This document shows positions 7,407 to 15,543 of a stretch of DNA of 64,000 bases, piece by piece. The stretch spans positions 806,001 through 870,000 of the forward strand of contig NZ_SSMC01000001.1 in assembly GCF_004799345.1 (NCBI RefSeq), written 5' to 3'. The notes below the pieces were generated by a model. That model was not told where the DNA came from and did no database searches. It was given only the letters and a program-made list of their open reading frames with translations. The stretch comes from Robertkochia marina. Lineage in GTDB: Bacteria > Bacteroidota > Bacteroidia > Flavobacteriales > Flavobacteriaceae. A program made the position numbers and the translations under genes. Position 1 is the first letter of the stretch, and every line of letters starts with the position of its first letter.

Positions 7407-8627
7407 TTATTTCACCTCAAAGAAAACAGGTTCTTCTTTATGAAAGTGGGCTTCATGGGTTGTGAAGGCGTGCATGCAGTAAAGTGCATATTTGCCCGGA
7501 GGAAAGGTGATTTTTAAGTTGGAGGAATAATGATTATTCATTCGAATTTCCTTTCCTAACCATGGATTAGATTGGCGTATTTCTTCTATTTTGACCTTAT
7601 TTTTATTAACAAGGGCACTATGAAAGTTTGAAATATAATCTTTAAAAACGTCAGACGTAACACCTTCTTTAAATCGAAATAAAACAGGAGAATGTGATTT
7701 AAGATCGGATGGCCTTATTTTTATAAGATGAACTCCGGGTTTTAGTTCTTCTGAGATCGAAAATCCATTCGCCGTCATGGTTAGATCAATGGCGGTTTGG
7801 ACTGTATAAGTTTCATTGTTTGCCTCCAGTTTTCCTGAATTTTCTATGGTGAAGGGAACATCTTTTCCCCAGGGAAATCCGAAATAGGCCATCCATGAAT
7901 AATCGCCGGGATCAAGATTAAGGGTAACATAAACCACCTTCCCTTTTTCTGCTTGTTCACTGCCCCCAAGCATCTTTGTCGGTGTGGGATCAGTGAGATT
8001 TGTCAAGTAGGATTCTGCAGCATTTCGATAGCTTACCTCATCAAATTTAATCAAATGTATATTCGCATCAGGTCCATCGTGGATGATCTTAAAGGTATTT
8101 TTGCCTCCTTTTAAGGGTAGATCATGAGAAAGGGTGAATTTGGTAATGTTAATGTTGCCATCGGCTTTAGGCTCCCTACTTTTCACTTTTTCAGCAGACA
8201 CATGGAAATACCGTACCATTCCCAATTTAGAGTGTTTTATTCCTTTTTCTGTGATCGCCCCGCATCCCATAAAATATTCTCCTGATTCCAGGTAAAGAGT
8301 CGTCTCACTCGCTACTCCGGAAGAATGTAATCCCGGGCCACCATAGCCAATACCTTCGTAGTGTTTTTTGGGATTGTATACCATGGCAATAAATTCCTGT
8401 GTGGCAAGGCTGTCAGGTTTCCTTCCTATATAAGCCATATGAGTATCCATGCCCTTGTTCATCATTCTGAAAGTGATCCACCCTGAAGGAATCGTATCAG
8501 GCATGGCAAAGGCATAATCCAGGGCATCTACCTTGACGATGTATTTATCACCTTCTTTGAATTGATAAGATTGGCAAAAAGCGGAAAAGTACATCAGGCT
8601 TAAACAAAGTATGAATGTCTTACGCAT
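7407..8627 (-). CDS. secreted protein with three cupredoxin-like repeats, function unknown
   Basis: This 406-residue protein has a signal peptide (about residues 1-19, ending AFCQS) and three consecutive beta-rich units of about 120 residues (about 28-145, 158-265 and 278-406). Each pairs a strand resembling the opening of a plastocyanin-type domain (IPSGWITFRMMNKG, GGKNTFKIIHDG, PGVHLIKIRPSD) with a closing strand beginning with an ESGEYFMG-, DPGDYSWMA- or PPGKYALYC-like motif. In unit 1, His63, Cys122, His132 and Met137 are spaced like type 1 copper ligands. Unit 2 lacks the Cys, and unit 3 has a cluster at Cys384, His386, His391, His394 and His396. Periplasmic or extracellular copper handling or redox is inference. 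The gene stands alone. Confidence 0.65.
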   Translation of the reverse strand: MRKTFILCLSLMYFSAFCQSYQFKEGDKYIVKVDALDYAFAMPDTIPSGWITFRMMNKGMDTHMAYIGRKPDSLATQEFIAMVYNPKKHYEGIGYGGPGLHSSGVASETTLYLESGEYFMGCGAITEKGIKHSKLGMVRYFHVSAEKVKSREPKADGNINITKFTLSHDLPLKGGKNTFKIIHDGPDANIHLIKFDEVSYRNAAESYLTNLTDPTPTKMLGGSEQAEKGKVVYVTLNLDPGDYSWMAYFGFPWGKDVPFTIENSGKLEANNETYTVQTAIDLTMTANGFSISEELKPGVHLIKIRPSDLKSHSPVLFRFKEGVTSDVFKDYISNFHSALVNKNKVKIEEIRQSNPWLGKEIRMNNHYSSNLKITFPPGKYALYCMHAFTTHEAHFHKEEPVFFEVK

Positions 8628-8712
8628 GCTTGTATTAGTTTGTGGTGTTTGCGCAGGGTGGAGGAATTTGGTTAGTTTAAGATAAGGAAAATATATTCAC
8701 CATAATTTCCTT

Positions 8713-8740
8713 CTTGATTCCTGGCTCTTGAATCCTGGTT
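8713..8740. repeat. 14-bp imperfect tandem repeat in an intergenic region
   Basis: CTTGATTCCTGGCT (8713-8726) is followed directly by CTTGAATCCTGGTT (8727-8740), with 12 of 14 bases identical. It lies in the 200-bp gap between divergent genes. It resembles short intergenic repeats dispersed in flavobacterial genomes, but I cannot check copy number. The rest of the gap holds only a weak -7-like box (TATATTTA, 8800-8807) ahead of the next gene. Confidence 0.5.
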
Positions 8741-8827
8741 CCAGACTAAAAACCTTTCCCGACTCTCCACTAACTACGTTGGCATCAATTTTGAATACGT
8801 ATATTTATAATTGAAACCGAGCAAACC

Positions 8828-9334
8828 ATGAAAAACCTGTTTACCCTTCTTTTTGGGGTGTTAACTCTCCTGGTATTTACCCAGTGTGGGAGTTCTCAGA
8901 TCCTTGAGACCAAAGCACCTTTTACCCTCGAAAATCCCGCGGTTGAACCCTGGACAGCCGGTGCTAATAGGCAATATACCGGAGTGAACCTCTATTTTCC
9001 CGTATCAGAAGGGCGTTCCTATACCCTCGATTCAGTATACTACGGTAACAAGGGGACAGCACTTGAAAAAATTCAAAAGGACAATTACCTCGTGTACAAA
9101 GGCACCATTGAAACCACAAAAGAAGATTATGATATCGTAATGCATGCCGACCCGAGAAAGGAAGTCGGCAACCGGCCTCCCAGCCTTAAAAAAAGCCCTT
9201 TTGAACTGGAAGAAGGAGTGGCCGTGATCAGTTATCTCGATAAAGGAGAACGCAGGTATTTTAAAATTGATAACCTCATATTGTCCACTGCCATTCACTA
9301 CGAGGAAAAGCCTTCTGTAAAAAACAGGCCATAA
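8828..9334 (+). CDS. putative lipoprotein, function unknown
   Basis: This 168-residue protein has a lipoprotein signal (MKNLFTLLFGVLTLLVFTQC; lipid-modified Cys20). The rest is a small, soluble, beta-rich domain with no motif I can assign. Part of it (YTGVNLYFPVSEGRSYTLDSVYY) reads like a domain seen often in Flavobacteriaceae lipoproteins of unknown role. It lies 52 bp ahead of the flippase gene on the same strand, so it may belong to the same envelope operon. Confidence 0.75.
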   Translation: MKNLFTLLFGVLTLLVFTQCGSSQILETKAPFTLENPAVEPWTAGANRQYTGVNLYFPVSEGRSYTLDSVYYGNKGTALEKIQKDNYLVYKGTIETTKEDYDIVMHADPRKEVGNRPPSLKKSPFELEEGVAVISYLDKGERRYFKIDNLILSTAIHYEEKPSVKNRP

Positions 9335-9386
9335 CCATTGGAAGGCCTGATTAATTTGAATAATTTTAGCGTCTAAATAATTCAAT

Positions 9387-10868
9387 TTGACCGCCCTAAA
9401 GAAACTGTTTAAGAATACCTTTATCTACGGTCTGGCTACTGTGTTGCCCAGGGTATTGGGGCTCATTCTGACACCGCTCTACGTTGCGGGATTACCTGAA
9501 AGCGATTTTGGTATTTATATTTCACTCATGATCTATTTGATCATGGGTAATGTGTTCCTGTCTTACGGGATGGAAACAGCCTTTTTTCGTTTTATCAACC
9601 GGGGTGATGATCCCGGTAAGGTACAATCTACGGCCTTAACCTCCCTGACGATCACTTCAACCCTTTTCCTAACTGCTGTATTGTTGTTCAGAGATGGGGT
9701 TGCAGCTTTCTTAAAATATGAGACTGCATTTATTGTTTATGCTGCCTTGATTCTGTTTCTCGATGCCCTTGCGGTGATCCCTTTTGCATGGTACCGCCAA
9801 AAAGAAAAACCTCTCCGGTATTCCTTTATCAAAATATCCAACGTGGTCCTGAACCTGGCATTAAACCTGTTCTTTTTTCTGGTATTGCCTGTATTAACCA
9901 AGGATGGGCAAGGGGCCCTGAGCGAATTGGTTTTTGAGAATAAAGTACACTATATTTTTATCTCTAACCTTATAGCCAGTGCCTTTACCCTTTTGATGGT
10001 ATTACCGCTTTATTTCAGAATAGGATTTAAACTTGATACCCATCTATGGAAACAAATGATAGCCTATGCTTTGCCGGTATTAGTAGCAGGTTTAGCATTT
10101 TCTATCAATGAAGGAGGTGATAAACTCATGCTTAGATACCTGTTGCCTGACGAGGTCGCCGAAGCTGAGGTAGGGGTGTACGGAGCTGCCTATAAGCTGG
10201 GGGCTTTTATGGCCCTGTTCATTACAGCTTTTAAACTTGGGGTAGAGCCATTTTTCTTCAGCCAGGCCAATAAGAAAGACGCTAAACAAACCTACGCCAA
10301 TATAACTCTCTACTTTACCATTTTCGGGTCCTTTATTTTACTGTTCGTAGTGGTGTATACAGATCTGTTCGCCATGATATTGTTGCCCGAAAAGAGTTAT
10401 TGGAGGGCCTTATGGATCGTTCCTTTTATCCTCCTGGCAAATTTATGCCTGGGTATTTATCACAACTTATCGGTGTGGTATAAGATCACCGATCGCACAC
10501 GTTTTGGAGCATTGATCTCGGTAGGAGGTGCGGTCATTACCATCGGCCTCAACTTTTTGCTCATCCCGGTTTTGAGTTATAAGGGTTCGGCAATCGCTAC
10601 CCTGGCTGCCTATGGCAGTATGATGGTCATATCTTACCTCCTGGGGCGAAGATATTACCCCGTGCCCTATAACGTAAAAAAGATCGGGGCTTACCTGGGC
10701 GCTTCAATAGGGTTATCTGCCCTCTCCTTTTATGTTTTTAAGGGTGATCTGCTAAGTGGAACCGCCTTACTTTTATTATTTTTGACCCTTATCTGGTACC
10801 TTGAACGCCGGGAGCTTCTCAGGCTGTTCAAGCCTCTGTTGGATAACACCGTCAGGAAACTTAAATAA
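9387..10868 (+). CDS. polysaccharide/oligosaccharide flippase (Wzx-like, MOP superfamily)
   Basis: This 493-residue, highly hydrophobic protein has about 12-14 membrane helices and begins [21 protein letters not shown], the typical opening of Polysacc_synt/Wzx proteins. Such proteins flip lipid-linked sugars across the inner membrane for O-antigen, capsule or exopolysaccharide. The only reasonable start is TTG at 9387; no ATG lies at the N-terminal helix. dut follows 14 bp downstream. A nearby nucleotide-sugar gene supports a role in surface glycan synthesis; the substrate is unknown. Confidence 0.88.
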   Translation: MTALKKLFKNTFIYGLATVLPRVLGLILTPLYVAGLPESDFGIYISLMIYLIMGNVFLSYGMETAFFRFINRGDDPGKVQSTALTSLTITSTLFLTAVLLFRDGVAAFLKYETAFIVYAALILFLDALAVIPFAWYRQKEKPLRYSFIKISNVVLNLALNLFFFLVLPVLTKDGQGALSELVFENKVHYIFISNLIASAFTLLMVLPLYFRIGFKLDTHLWKQMIAYALPVLVAGLAFSINEGGDKLMLRYLLPDEVAEAEVGVYGAAYKLGAFMALFITAFKLGVEPFFFSQANKKDAKQTYANITLYFTIFGSFILLFVVVYTDLFAMILLPEKSYWRALWIVPFILLANLCLGIYHNLSVWYKITDRTRFGALISVGGAVITIGLNFLLIPVLSYKGSAIATLAAYGSMMVISYLLGRRYYPVPYNVKKIGAYLGASIGLSALSFYVFKGDLLSGTALLLLFLTLIWYLERRELLRLFKPLLDNTVRKLK

Positions 10869-10882
10869 CACAATGTCATTCT

Positions 10883-11317
10883 ATGAAGATACATGTAATA
10901 AACAAGTCAAACCATGCATTGCCCGAATACGAAACCGATGCCTCAGCAGGATTAGATCTAAGGGCTAATATTGATGCTCCCATTACCTTGAAACCTCTTG
11001 AAAGAACCATCGTAAAAACAGGATTATTTATTGAATTACCTGTAGGTGTTGAGGCCCAGGTTAGACCAAGAAGTGGTTTGGCGGCTAAAAAGGGCATTAC
11101 AGTCCTTAACGCTCCCGGAACCATTGATGCCGACTATCGTGGAGAGGTTGGGGTGATCCTTGTGAACCTCTCTAATGAAGACTTCACTATAGAAAACGGA
11201 GAGCGGGTGGCCCAACTTGTCATTGCTAAACACGAGCGTATCGACTGGAATGAAGTAGAGGTGTTAAGCGAAACTGCTCGTGGAGCCGGCGGATTTGGAA
11301 GTACCGGTACTAAATAA
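10883..11317 (+). CDS. dut: dUTP diphosphatase
   Basis: This 144-residue trimeric dUTPase hydrolyses dUTP to dUMP and PPi, keeping uracil out of DNA and supplying thymidylate synthesis. All five family motifs are present: ASAGLDLRA (1), [11 protein letters not shown] (2), [13 protein letters not shown] (3, with the catalytic Asp and substrate-binding Tyr), [10 protein letters not shown] (4) and the Gly-rich C-terminal [10 protein letters not shown] (5). It lies between the flippase and the nucleotidyltransferase with short gaps, so it is co-transcribed with envelope genes, an arrangement common in this family. Confidence 0.97.
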   Translation: MKIHVINKSNHALPEYETDASAGLDLRANIDAPITLKPLERTIVKTGLFIELPVGVEAQVRPRSGLAAKKGITVLNAPGTIDADYRGEVGVILVNLSNEDFTIENGERVAQLVIAKHERIDWNEVEVLSETARGAGGFGSTGTK

Positions 11318-11377
11318 TAGAATTAAAGTTAAATCATTTATATCAATGAGACCGTTAGGTCGTAAATGCAGAAAGAG

Positions 11378-12388
11378 ATGAGAATTATTGTTCCTATGGC
11401 AGGACGCGGATCAAGACTGCGTCCGCACACATTAACGATCCCTAAACCACTAATACCTATTGCAGGCAAACCCATCGTACAGCGATTGGTTGAAGATATT
11501 GCCGGTGTTTTGGAGGAGGCGGTTGAAGAGGTTGCCTTCATCATTAAGGATGACTTCGGCGCAGAGATCGAAGAAAAACTGTTGAAGGTGGCTAAAGATC
11601 TGGGTGCAAAAGGAACGATCTACTACCAGGATAAGCCCCTGGGTACTGGACATGCCATTATGTGTGCAAAAGATTCCCTGGAAGGCCCTTGCGTGGTAGC
11701 CTATGCTGATACGCTGTTTAAGGCAGACTTCAACCTCGATAAAACCGCAGACAGTGTGATCTGGGTGAAACAGGTTAAAGATCCTCAGGCTTACGGGGTG
11801 GTTGAATTAAATGAGGCTAAAGAAATTACCGGCCTGGTGGAAAAGCCACAGGATTTTGTGTCTGACCTGGCTGTTATCGGGATCTATTATTTTAAAGATG
11901 CCGGAGTGCTTAAGAAGGAATTGCAAGGGGTGCTTGATAACAATATTATCCACGGTGGCGAATACCAGATCAATGATGGTATCAAAGCCATGATGGAAAA
12001 GGGAATGCGCTTTGTGCCCGGCAAGGTTGATGAATGGATGGATTGTGGAAACAAAGATGTTACGGTAGAGACCAACAGCCGTATGCTCGATTTTCTTCAT
12101 GCTGATGGAGAGAACCTGGTGTCAGCAAACATCACTTCAGAGAACTCTGAGATCATAGAGCCCTGTTACATTGGGGACGGGGTTGTTTTGAAAAACGCCA
12201 CGGTAGGTCCTAATGTATCTATTGGTGATGGTACTCACATTGAGAACACTACTGTTAAAAACAGTCTAATTCAGACCAATGCCATCGTAAAAAACGCTAA
12301 TTTAGAGAATGCCATGATCGGTAATCATGCAACCTTTAATGGGCAATTTACCGACGTGAGTATAGGCGACTATTCGGCTCTTAAATAA
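11378..12388 (+). CDS. sugar-1-phosphate nucleotidyltransferase with left-handed beta-helix tail
   Basis: This protein of about 336 residues transfers a nucleotide from an NTP to a sugar-1-phosphate. The N-terminal Rossmann domain has the signature GRGSRLRPHTLTIPKPLIPI, and the metal-binding Asp is probably in VAYADTLF. After about residue 250 come hexapeptide repeats (IEPCYIGDGVVLKNATVGPN and onward) of a left-handed beta helix, as in GlmU- or RmlA-long-type enzymes. ATG 11378 (MRIIVPMAG) matches the usual family start; ATG 11366 would add four residues. Sugar and nucleotide are not predictable from sequence. It probably supplies precursors for the glycan moved by the upstream flippase. Confidence 0.88.
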   Translation: MRIIVPMAGRGSRLRPHTLTIPKPLIPIAGKPIVQRLVEDIAGVLEEAVEEVAFIIKDDFGAEIEEKLLKVAKDLGAKGTIYYQDKPLGTGHAIMCAKDSLEGPCVVAYADTLFKADFNLDKTADSVIWVKQVKDPQAYGVVELNEAKEITGLVEKPQDFVSDLAVIGIYYFKDAGVLKKELQGVLDNNIIHGGEYQINDGIKAMMEKGMRFVPGKVDEWMDCGNKDVTVETNSRMLDFLHADGENLVSANITSENSEIIEPCYIGDGVVLKNATVGPNVSIGDGTHIENTTVKNSLIQTNAIVKNANLENAMIGNHATFNGQFTDVSIGDYSALK

Positions 12389-12444
12389 CGTCATAAGGTG
12401 GGTTTAGCCCCCTTTAAAAGAGTCTGACAAACCGGAGTAAAGGC

Positions 12445-13398
12445 ATGAAAGTTGTGTACAGTATACGACCCCTGATTTTGGCAGCAATATTTTGCTTCAC
12501 AGGGGTGCTCTGTGCGCAGGTGGAAGAAAATGCCGACATCACCACTGAGGTTGTAGAAGACACTTTTCAGGAAAACTTTTTTGAAGCCTTAAAACAGAAA
12601 GGTATCGGTAATTACGACAAGGCATTGCATTACCTGACCCAATGCAAGTCACTCAATGCCGGTGAGCCTGCCGTTGACTTTGAAATGGGAAGGATCTACC
12701 TGCTAAACCGGGATTATATGGCGGCAGAGGATCATCTTCTCAGGGCTGTCAAAGCAGCTCCCTCTAATGTATGGTACCTGAATGAAACAGTTCATCTGTA
12801 TCTGGAACAGAATGCCCTTGATAAGGCCGTAGCCATAACCGAAGAATATCAGGATCAGGGCTGGGAGCAGCAGCTAATCATGGCTGGTCTGTATCTTAAA
12901 AAGGGTGATGAAGACAAAGCACTGGCTATAGTTGAGAGGGTTAATAATAACCATGGGCCTCTGGCTGAAGCTGCGGCACATCGCATGAAGCTTTCCATTA
13001 TGGAAAAGACTGAGCCTGAAGAGGAGGTTCAGCAGGAAGCGGAGACTTCCGCTACGAGAGGTGAAGGAGAGGAAGGCAATACTCCCGATCATTTCAGGAG
13101 GGAGCTCAAAACCCTGGCAGATCAAAAACGCTATGACCGGGTGTTGCTGAAAAGTACAGATGCAGTAAGCAATTTTCCTGCCCAACCGGAGTTTTATTAC
13201 TACAGGGCACTTGGACTTTTGCATACAGGAGACCCTGAACAGGCTGTGGCGGTGGCAGAGGAGGGATTGGCATATTTATTGGAGAATAAAGAACTTGAAT
13301 TGCGTTTCTTTCAGATCATGAAAGAAGCCTATACGGAACTGGGCAATGAGGATAAAATCAAAGAGATTGACAGCAAGATCGAACAATTACATAATTAA
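12445..13398 (+). CDS. periplasmic tetratricopeptide-repeat protein
   Basis: This 317-residue protein has a signal peptide (about residues 1-25, ending VLCAQ). At least three TPR-like helix pairs lie at about 45-150, followed by an acidic Glu-rich linker (about 190-212) and further TPRs to the C-terminus. TPRs are protein-interaction scaffolds. It lies between the nucleotidyltransferase and the DUF4292 lipoprotein, whose open frame overlaps its 3' end. The conserved order TPR protein, DUF4292, EnvC-like is familiar from Flavobacteriia and suggests a shared envelope role. Confidence 0.85.
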   Translation: MKVVYSIRPLILAAIFCFTGVLCAQVEENADITTEVVEDTFQENFFEALKQKGIGNYDKALHYLTQCKSLNAGEPAVDFEMGRIYLLNRDYMAAEDHLLRAVKAAPSNVWYLNETVHLYLEQNALDKAVAITEEYQDQGWEQQLIMAGLYLKKGDEDKALAIVERVNNNHGPLAEAAAHRMKLSIMEKTEPEEEVQQEAETSATRGEGEEGNTPDHFRRELKTLADQKRYDRVLLKSTDAVSNFPAQPEFYYYRALGLLHTGDPEQAVAVAEEGLAYLLENKELELRFFQIMKEAYTELGNEDKIKEIDSKIEQLHN

Positions 13399-14182
13399 AA
13401 AGGGCCGTAGCATTGCAACCTCATGGGTGTATGTTATTTTAATTTCGGCGTTTCTGGTGTCTTGCGGCTCTAAAAAGGCGGCCATAGCAACGGCTACAGA
13501 GAGTAACCTCAGTGCGAAGCAGATCATTAGGAATCACTATCGAAATGATGCTGATTTTGAAACCCTTAGAGGAAGGATCAAGATCGATTATGCAGACGAC
13601 CATACCAGCCAGGGATTTTCGGTGAGTATGCGTATGAAAAAGGATGAGGCCATTTGGCTCTCTGCCACCCTCTCTGTGGTAAAGGTGTTGATAACGCCAG
13701 ATCGGGTAAGCTTCTACAATAAACTTGACAATACTTACTTTGATGGCGACTATGCCTTACTCAATAAGCTTTTGGGTACAGAGGTCAACTACACCATGGT
13801 GCAGAACCTCCTTCTGGGACAGTCTATTCTCGATCTAAAGGATCAGCGATTTGACGCAAGTGTTTCCAGCGACTATTACCAGTTGACACCCAACAGGCAA
13901 CAAGAGCTTTATAAGCTGCTGTTTCTCCTGGAGCCGAGAAATTTTAAAATGGCTGTACAACAACTTTCTCAACCCGAAAAAGGAAGAATTCTTAATATTG
14001 CATATGAAAGCTATCAACAGGTTGAAGGCATAGTGGTTCCCGATAAGATAAGTCTCGAAGCTCAGGATGGTACCGTGCTTACGAAGATCGATCTGGAGTA
14101 CCGAAGCCTGGAATTCAATGAACGCCTCAGCTTTCCGTATAATATACCCAATGGTTTTACGCCCATAGAATTGGACCGTTAA
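13346..14182 (+). CDS. DUF4292 family lipoprotein
   Basis: The mature part is a beta-rich domain of about 240 residues, with a lipobox FLVSC ahead of GSKKAA. The fold and the SVVKVLITPDRVSFYNKLDN stretch suit a LolA/LolB-like family labelled DUF4292, so a lipid- or lipoprotein-binding role is plausible but unproven. The start is uncertain: ATG 13346 overlaps the TPR gene by 53 nt and gives an unusually long N-terminus. GTG 13427 leaves almost no positive charge before the hydrophobic core, and TTG 13367 is intermediate. The envC-like gene follows after 3 bp. Confidence 0.82.
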   Translation: MRIKSKRLTARSNNYIIKKGRSIATSWVYVILISAFLVSCGSKKAAIATATESNLSAKQIIRNHYRNDADFETLRGRIKIDYADDHTSQGFSVSMRMKKDEAIWLSATLSVVKVLITPDRVSFYNKLDNTYFDGDYALLNKLLGTEVNYTMVQNLLLGQSILDLKDQRFDASVSSDYYQLTPNRQQELYKLLFLLEPRNFKMAVQQLSQPEKGRILNIAYESYQQVEGIVVPDKISLEAQDGTVLTKIDLEYRSLEFNERLSFPYNIPNGFTPIELDR

Positions 14183-14185
14183 TTT

Positions 14186-15421
14186 ATGAAGCACCTCAGA
14201 TCGCCCCTCATTCTTATAGTTCTTGCCAGTTTTTTATTCCTGGGAGGAGTGCATGCTCAATCGGCAGAACAGCGAAAGCTGGAGGCCCGTAAAGAACGTC
14301 TTCAAAAAGAGATCAGGCAGATCAATTCGTTATTATCGCAGCAAAAAAAAGAGCGGAAATCCGTGCTCGAAGAGCTGGAGGATCTGAATCAGAAGATCCG
14401 TGTGCGGAGAGAACTGATAAAGGTAACCAACCAGCAGGCCAACCTGCTTAACCGCCGTATCAACGCAAACATCAATGAGATCAGCAGCCTGAGAGAGCAA
14501 TTGGAAGGTTTGAAGGAAGATTATGCTGCCATGATCAGGAAATCCTATAAAAGTAAGTCTCAGCAAAGCCGTTTAATGTTCCTGCTGTCATCAGACAATT
14601 TCCAGCAAGCTTTTAAGCGTGTTAAGTACATGCAGCAGTATGCAGGTTACCGAAAAGAGCAGGGGGAAGAGATCGTTAAGACTACTGAAAGGCTTAAAAC
14701 CCTGAACAATGATCTCATTGCTCAGCGTAAGGAGAAGCAGGCCCTGGTGGAAGAAAATAAGGTGGTGCAGGCGGAGTTGCAACAGGAATTGAATGCCCAG
14801 CGGGACCTGGTGAACTCCATCAAACGAAAAGAAAGCCAATATGCGGCCCAGATACGTAGAAAACAACAGGAGTCAGATGAGATCGATCGCCAGATCGATA
14901 ACCTGATCAAGGAGGCCATCGCTCGTTCAAACAGGGAAAACCGGGCAAAAGGAAAAAAAGTGTCGTCTACCAGTTTTGCCCTTACGGCAGAGGCTGAAGT
15001 GATGGGCAAGAACTTTAAGGAGAATAAAGGGAAGTTACCTTGGCCTGTGGAAAAAGGGGTTATTAAAATGAGATATGGAACCCAGCCCCACCCGGTGGTA
15101 CGCTCCGTTCAAATTAAGAGTAACGGCGTTCGTATTGCCACCGAAAAAGGGTCAAAAGCGCGATCTGTTTTCAAAGGAAAGGTGCTTGCAGTAACCGGAT
15201 ATAAGGGTGGAAACAAAGCAGTGCTTATTCAGCACGGAAGTTATATTTCTGTGTACAACAACCTAAGTAAGGTGTTTGTAAAAGAGGGGGATCTGGTGGG
15301 TACCAAGCAGCAGATAGGGGAGGTCTTCACTAATAATGTTACCAATGAGACCCTTTTAAAATTCATGATCTACAACAATAATAAGATCGACAATCCTTCC
15401 AACTGGATCTACAGAATGTGA
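14186..15421 (+). CDS. EnvC-like murein hydrolase activator (degenerate LytM/M23 domain)
   Basis: This 411-residue protein has a signal peptide (about 1-25, ending VHAQ), a long coiled coil (about 27-255, rich in Lys, Glu, Gln and Arg) and a C-terminal LytM domain (about 285-411). The M23 zinc motifs are degenerate: where peptidases have HxGxD it reads SNGVRI, and where they have HLHF it reads LLKFMI. E. coli EnvC has the same architecture and also lacks zinc ligands; it activates cell-wall amidases during division. An amidase-activator role is therefore preferred over endopeptidase activity. It is the last gene of the operon. Confidence 0.88.
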   Translation: MKHLRSPLILIVLASFLFLGGVHAQSAEQRKLEARKERLQKEIRQINSLLSQQKKERKSVLEELEDLNQKIRVRRELIKVTNQQANLLNRRINANINEISSLREQLEGLKEDYAAMIRKSYKSKSQQSRLMFLLSSDNFQQAFKRVKYMQQYAGYRKEQGEEIVKTTERLKTLNNDLIAQRKEKQALVEENKVVQAELQQELNAQRDLVNSIKRKESQYAAQIRRKQQESDEIDRQIDNLIKEAIARSNRENRAKGKKVSSTSFALTAEAEVMGKNFKENKGKLPWPVEKGVIKMRYGTQPHPVVRSVQIKSNGVRIATEKGSKARSVFKGKVLAVTGYKGGNKAVLIQHGSYISVYNNLSKVFVKEGDLVGTKQQIGEVFTNNVTNETLLKFMIYNNNKIDNPSNWIYRM

Positions 15422-15464
15422 TCTTATTACAAGGTTCTCAGCAAGTTTCAAACTGACATTTGTT

Positions 15465-15496
15465 TTGTTTTAAGTGAATAATAGGGTGTATTTTTA
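15465..15496 (+). promoter_or_regulatory. promoter ahead of fhs
   Basis: TTG at 15465-15467 and TATTTTTA at 15489-15496 are 21 bp apart, a near match (last base A instead of G) to the Bacteroidota consensus. Transcription would start near 15502, so the ATG at 15502 would have essentially no leader and the ATG at 15544 is favoured as the start of fhs. Confidence 0.5.
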
Positions 15497-15543
15497 ACCT
15501 TATGATGTCCTTTTGGGGCATTTTAATCTTAAAAACAAAGCGT

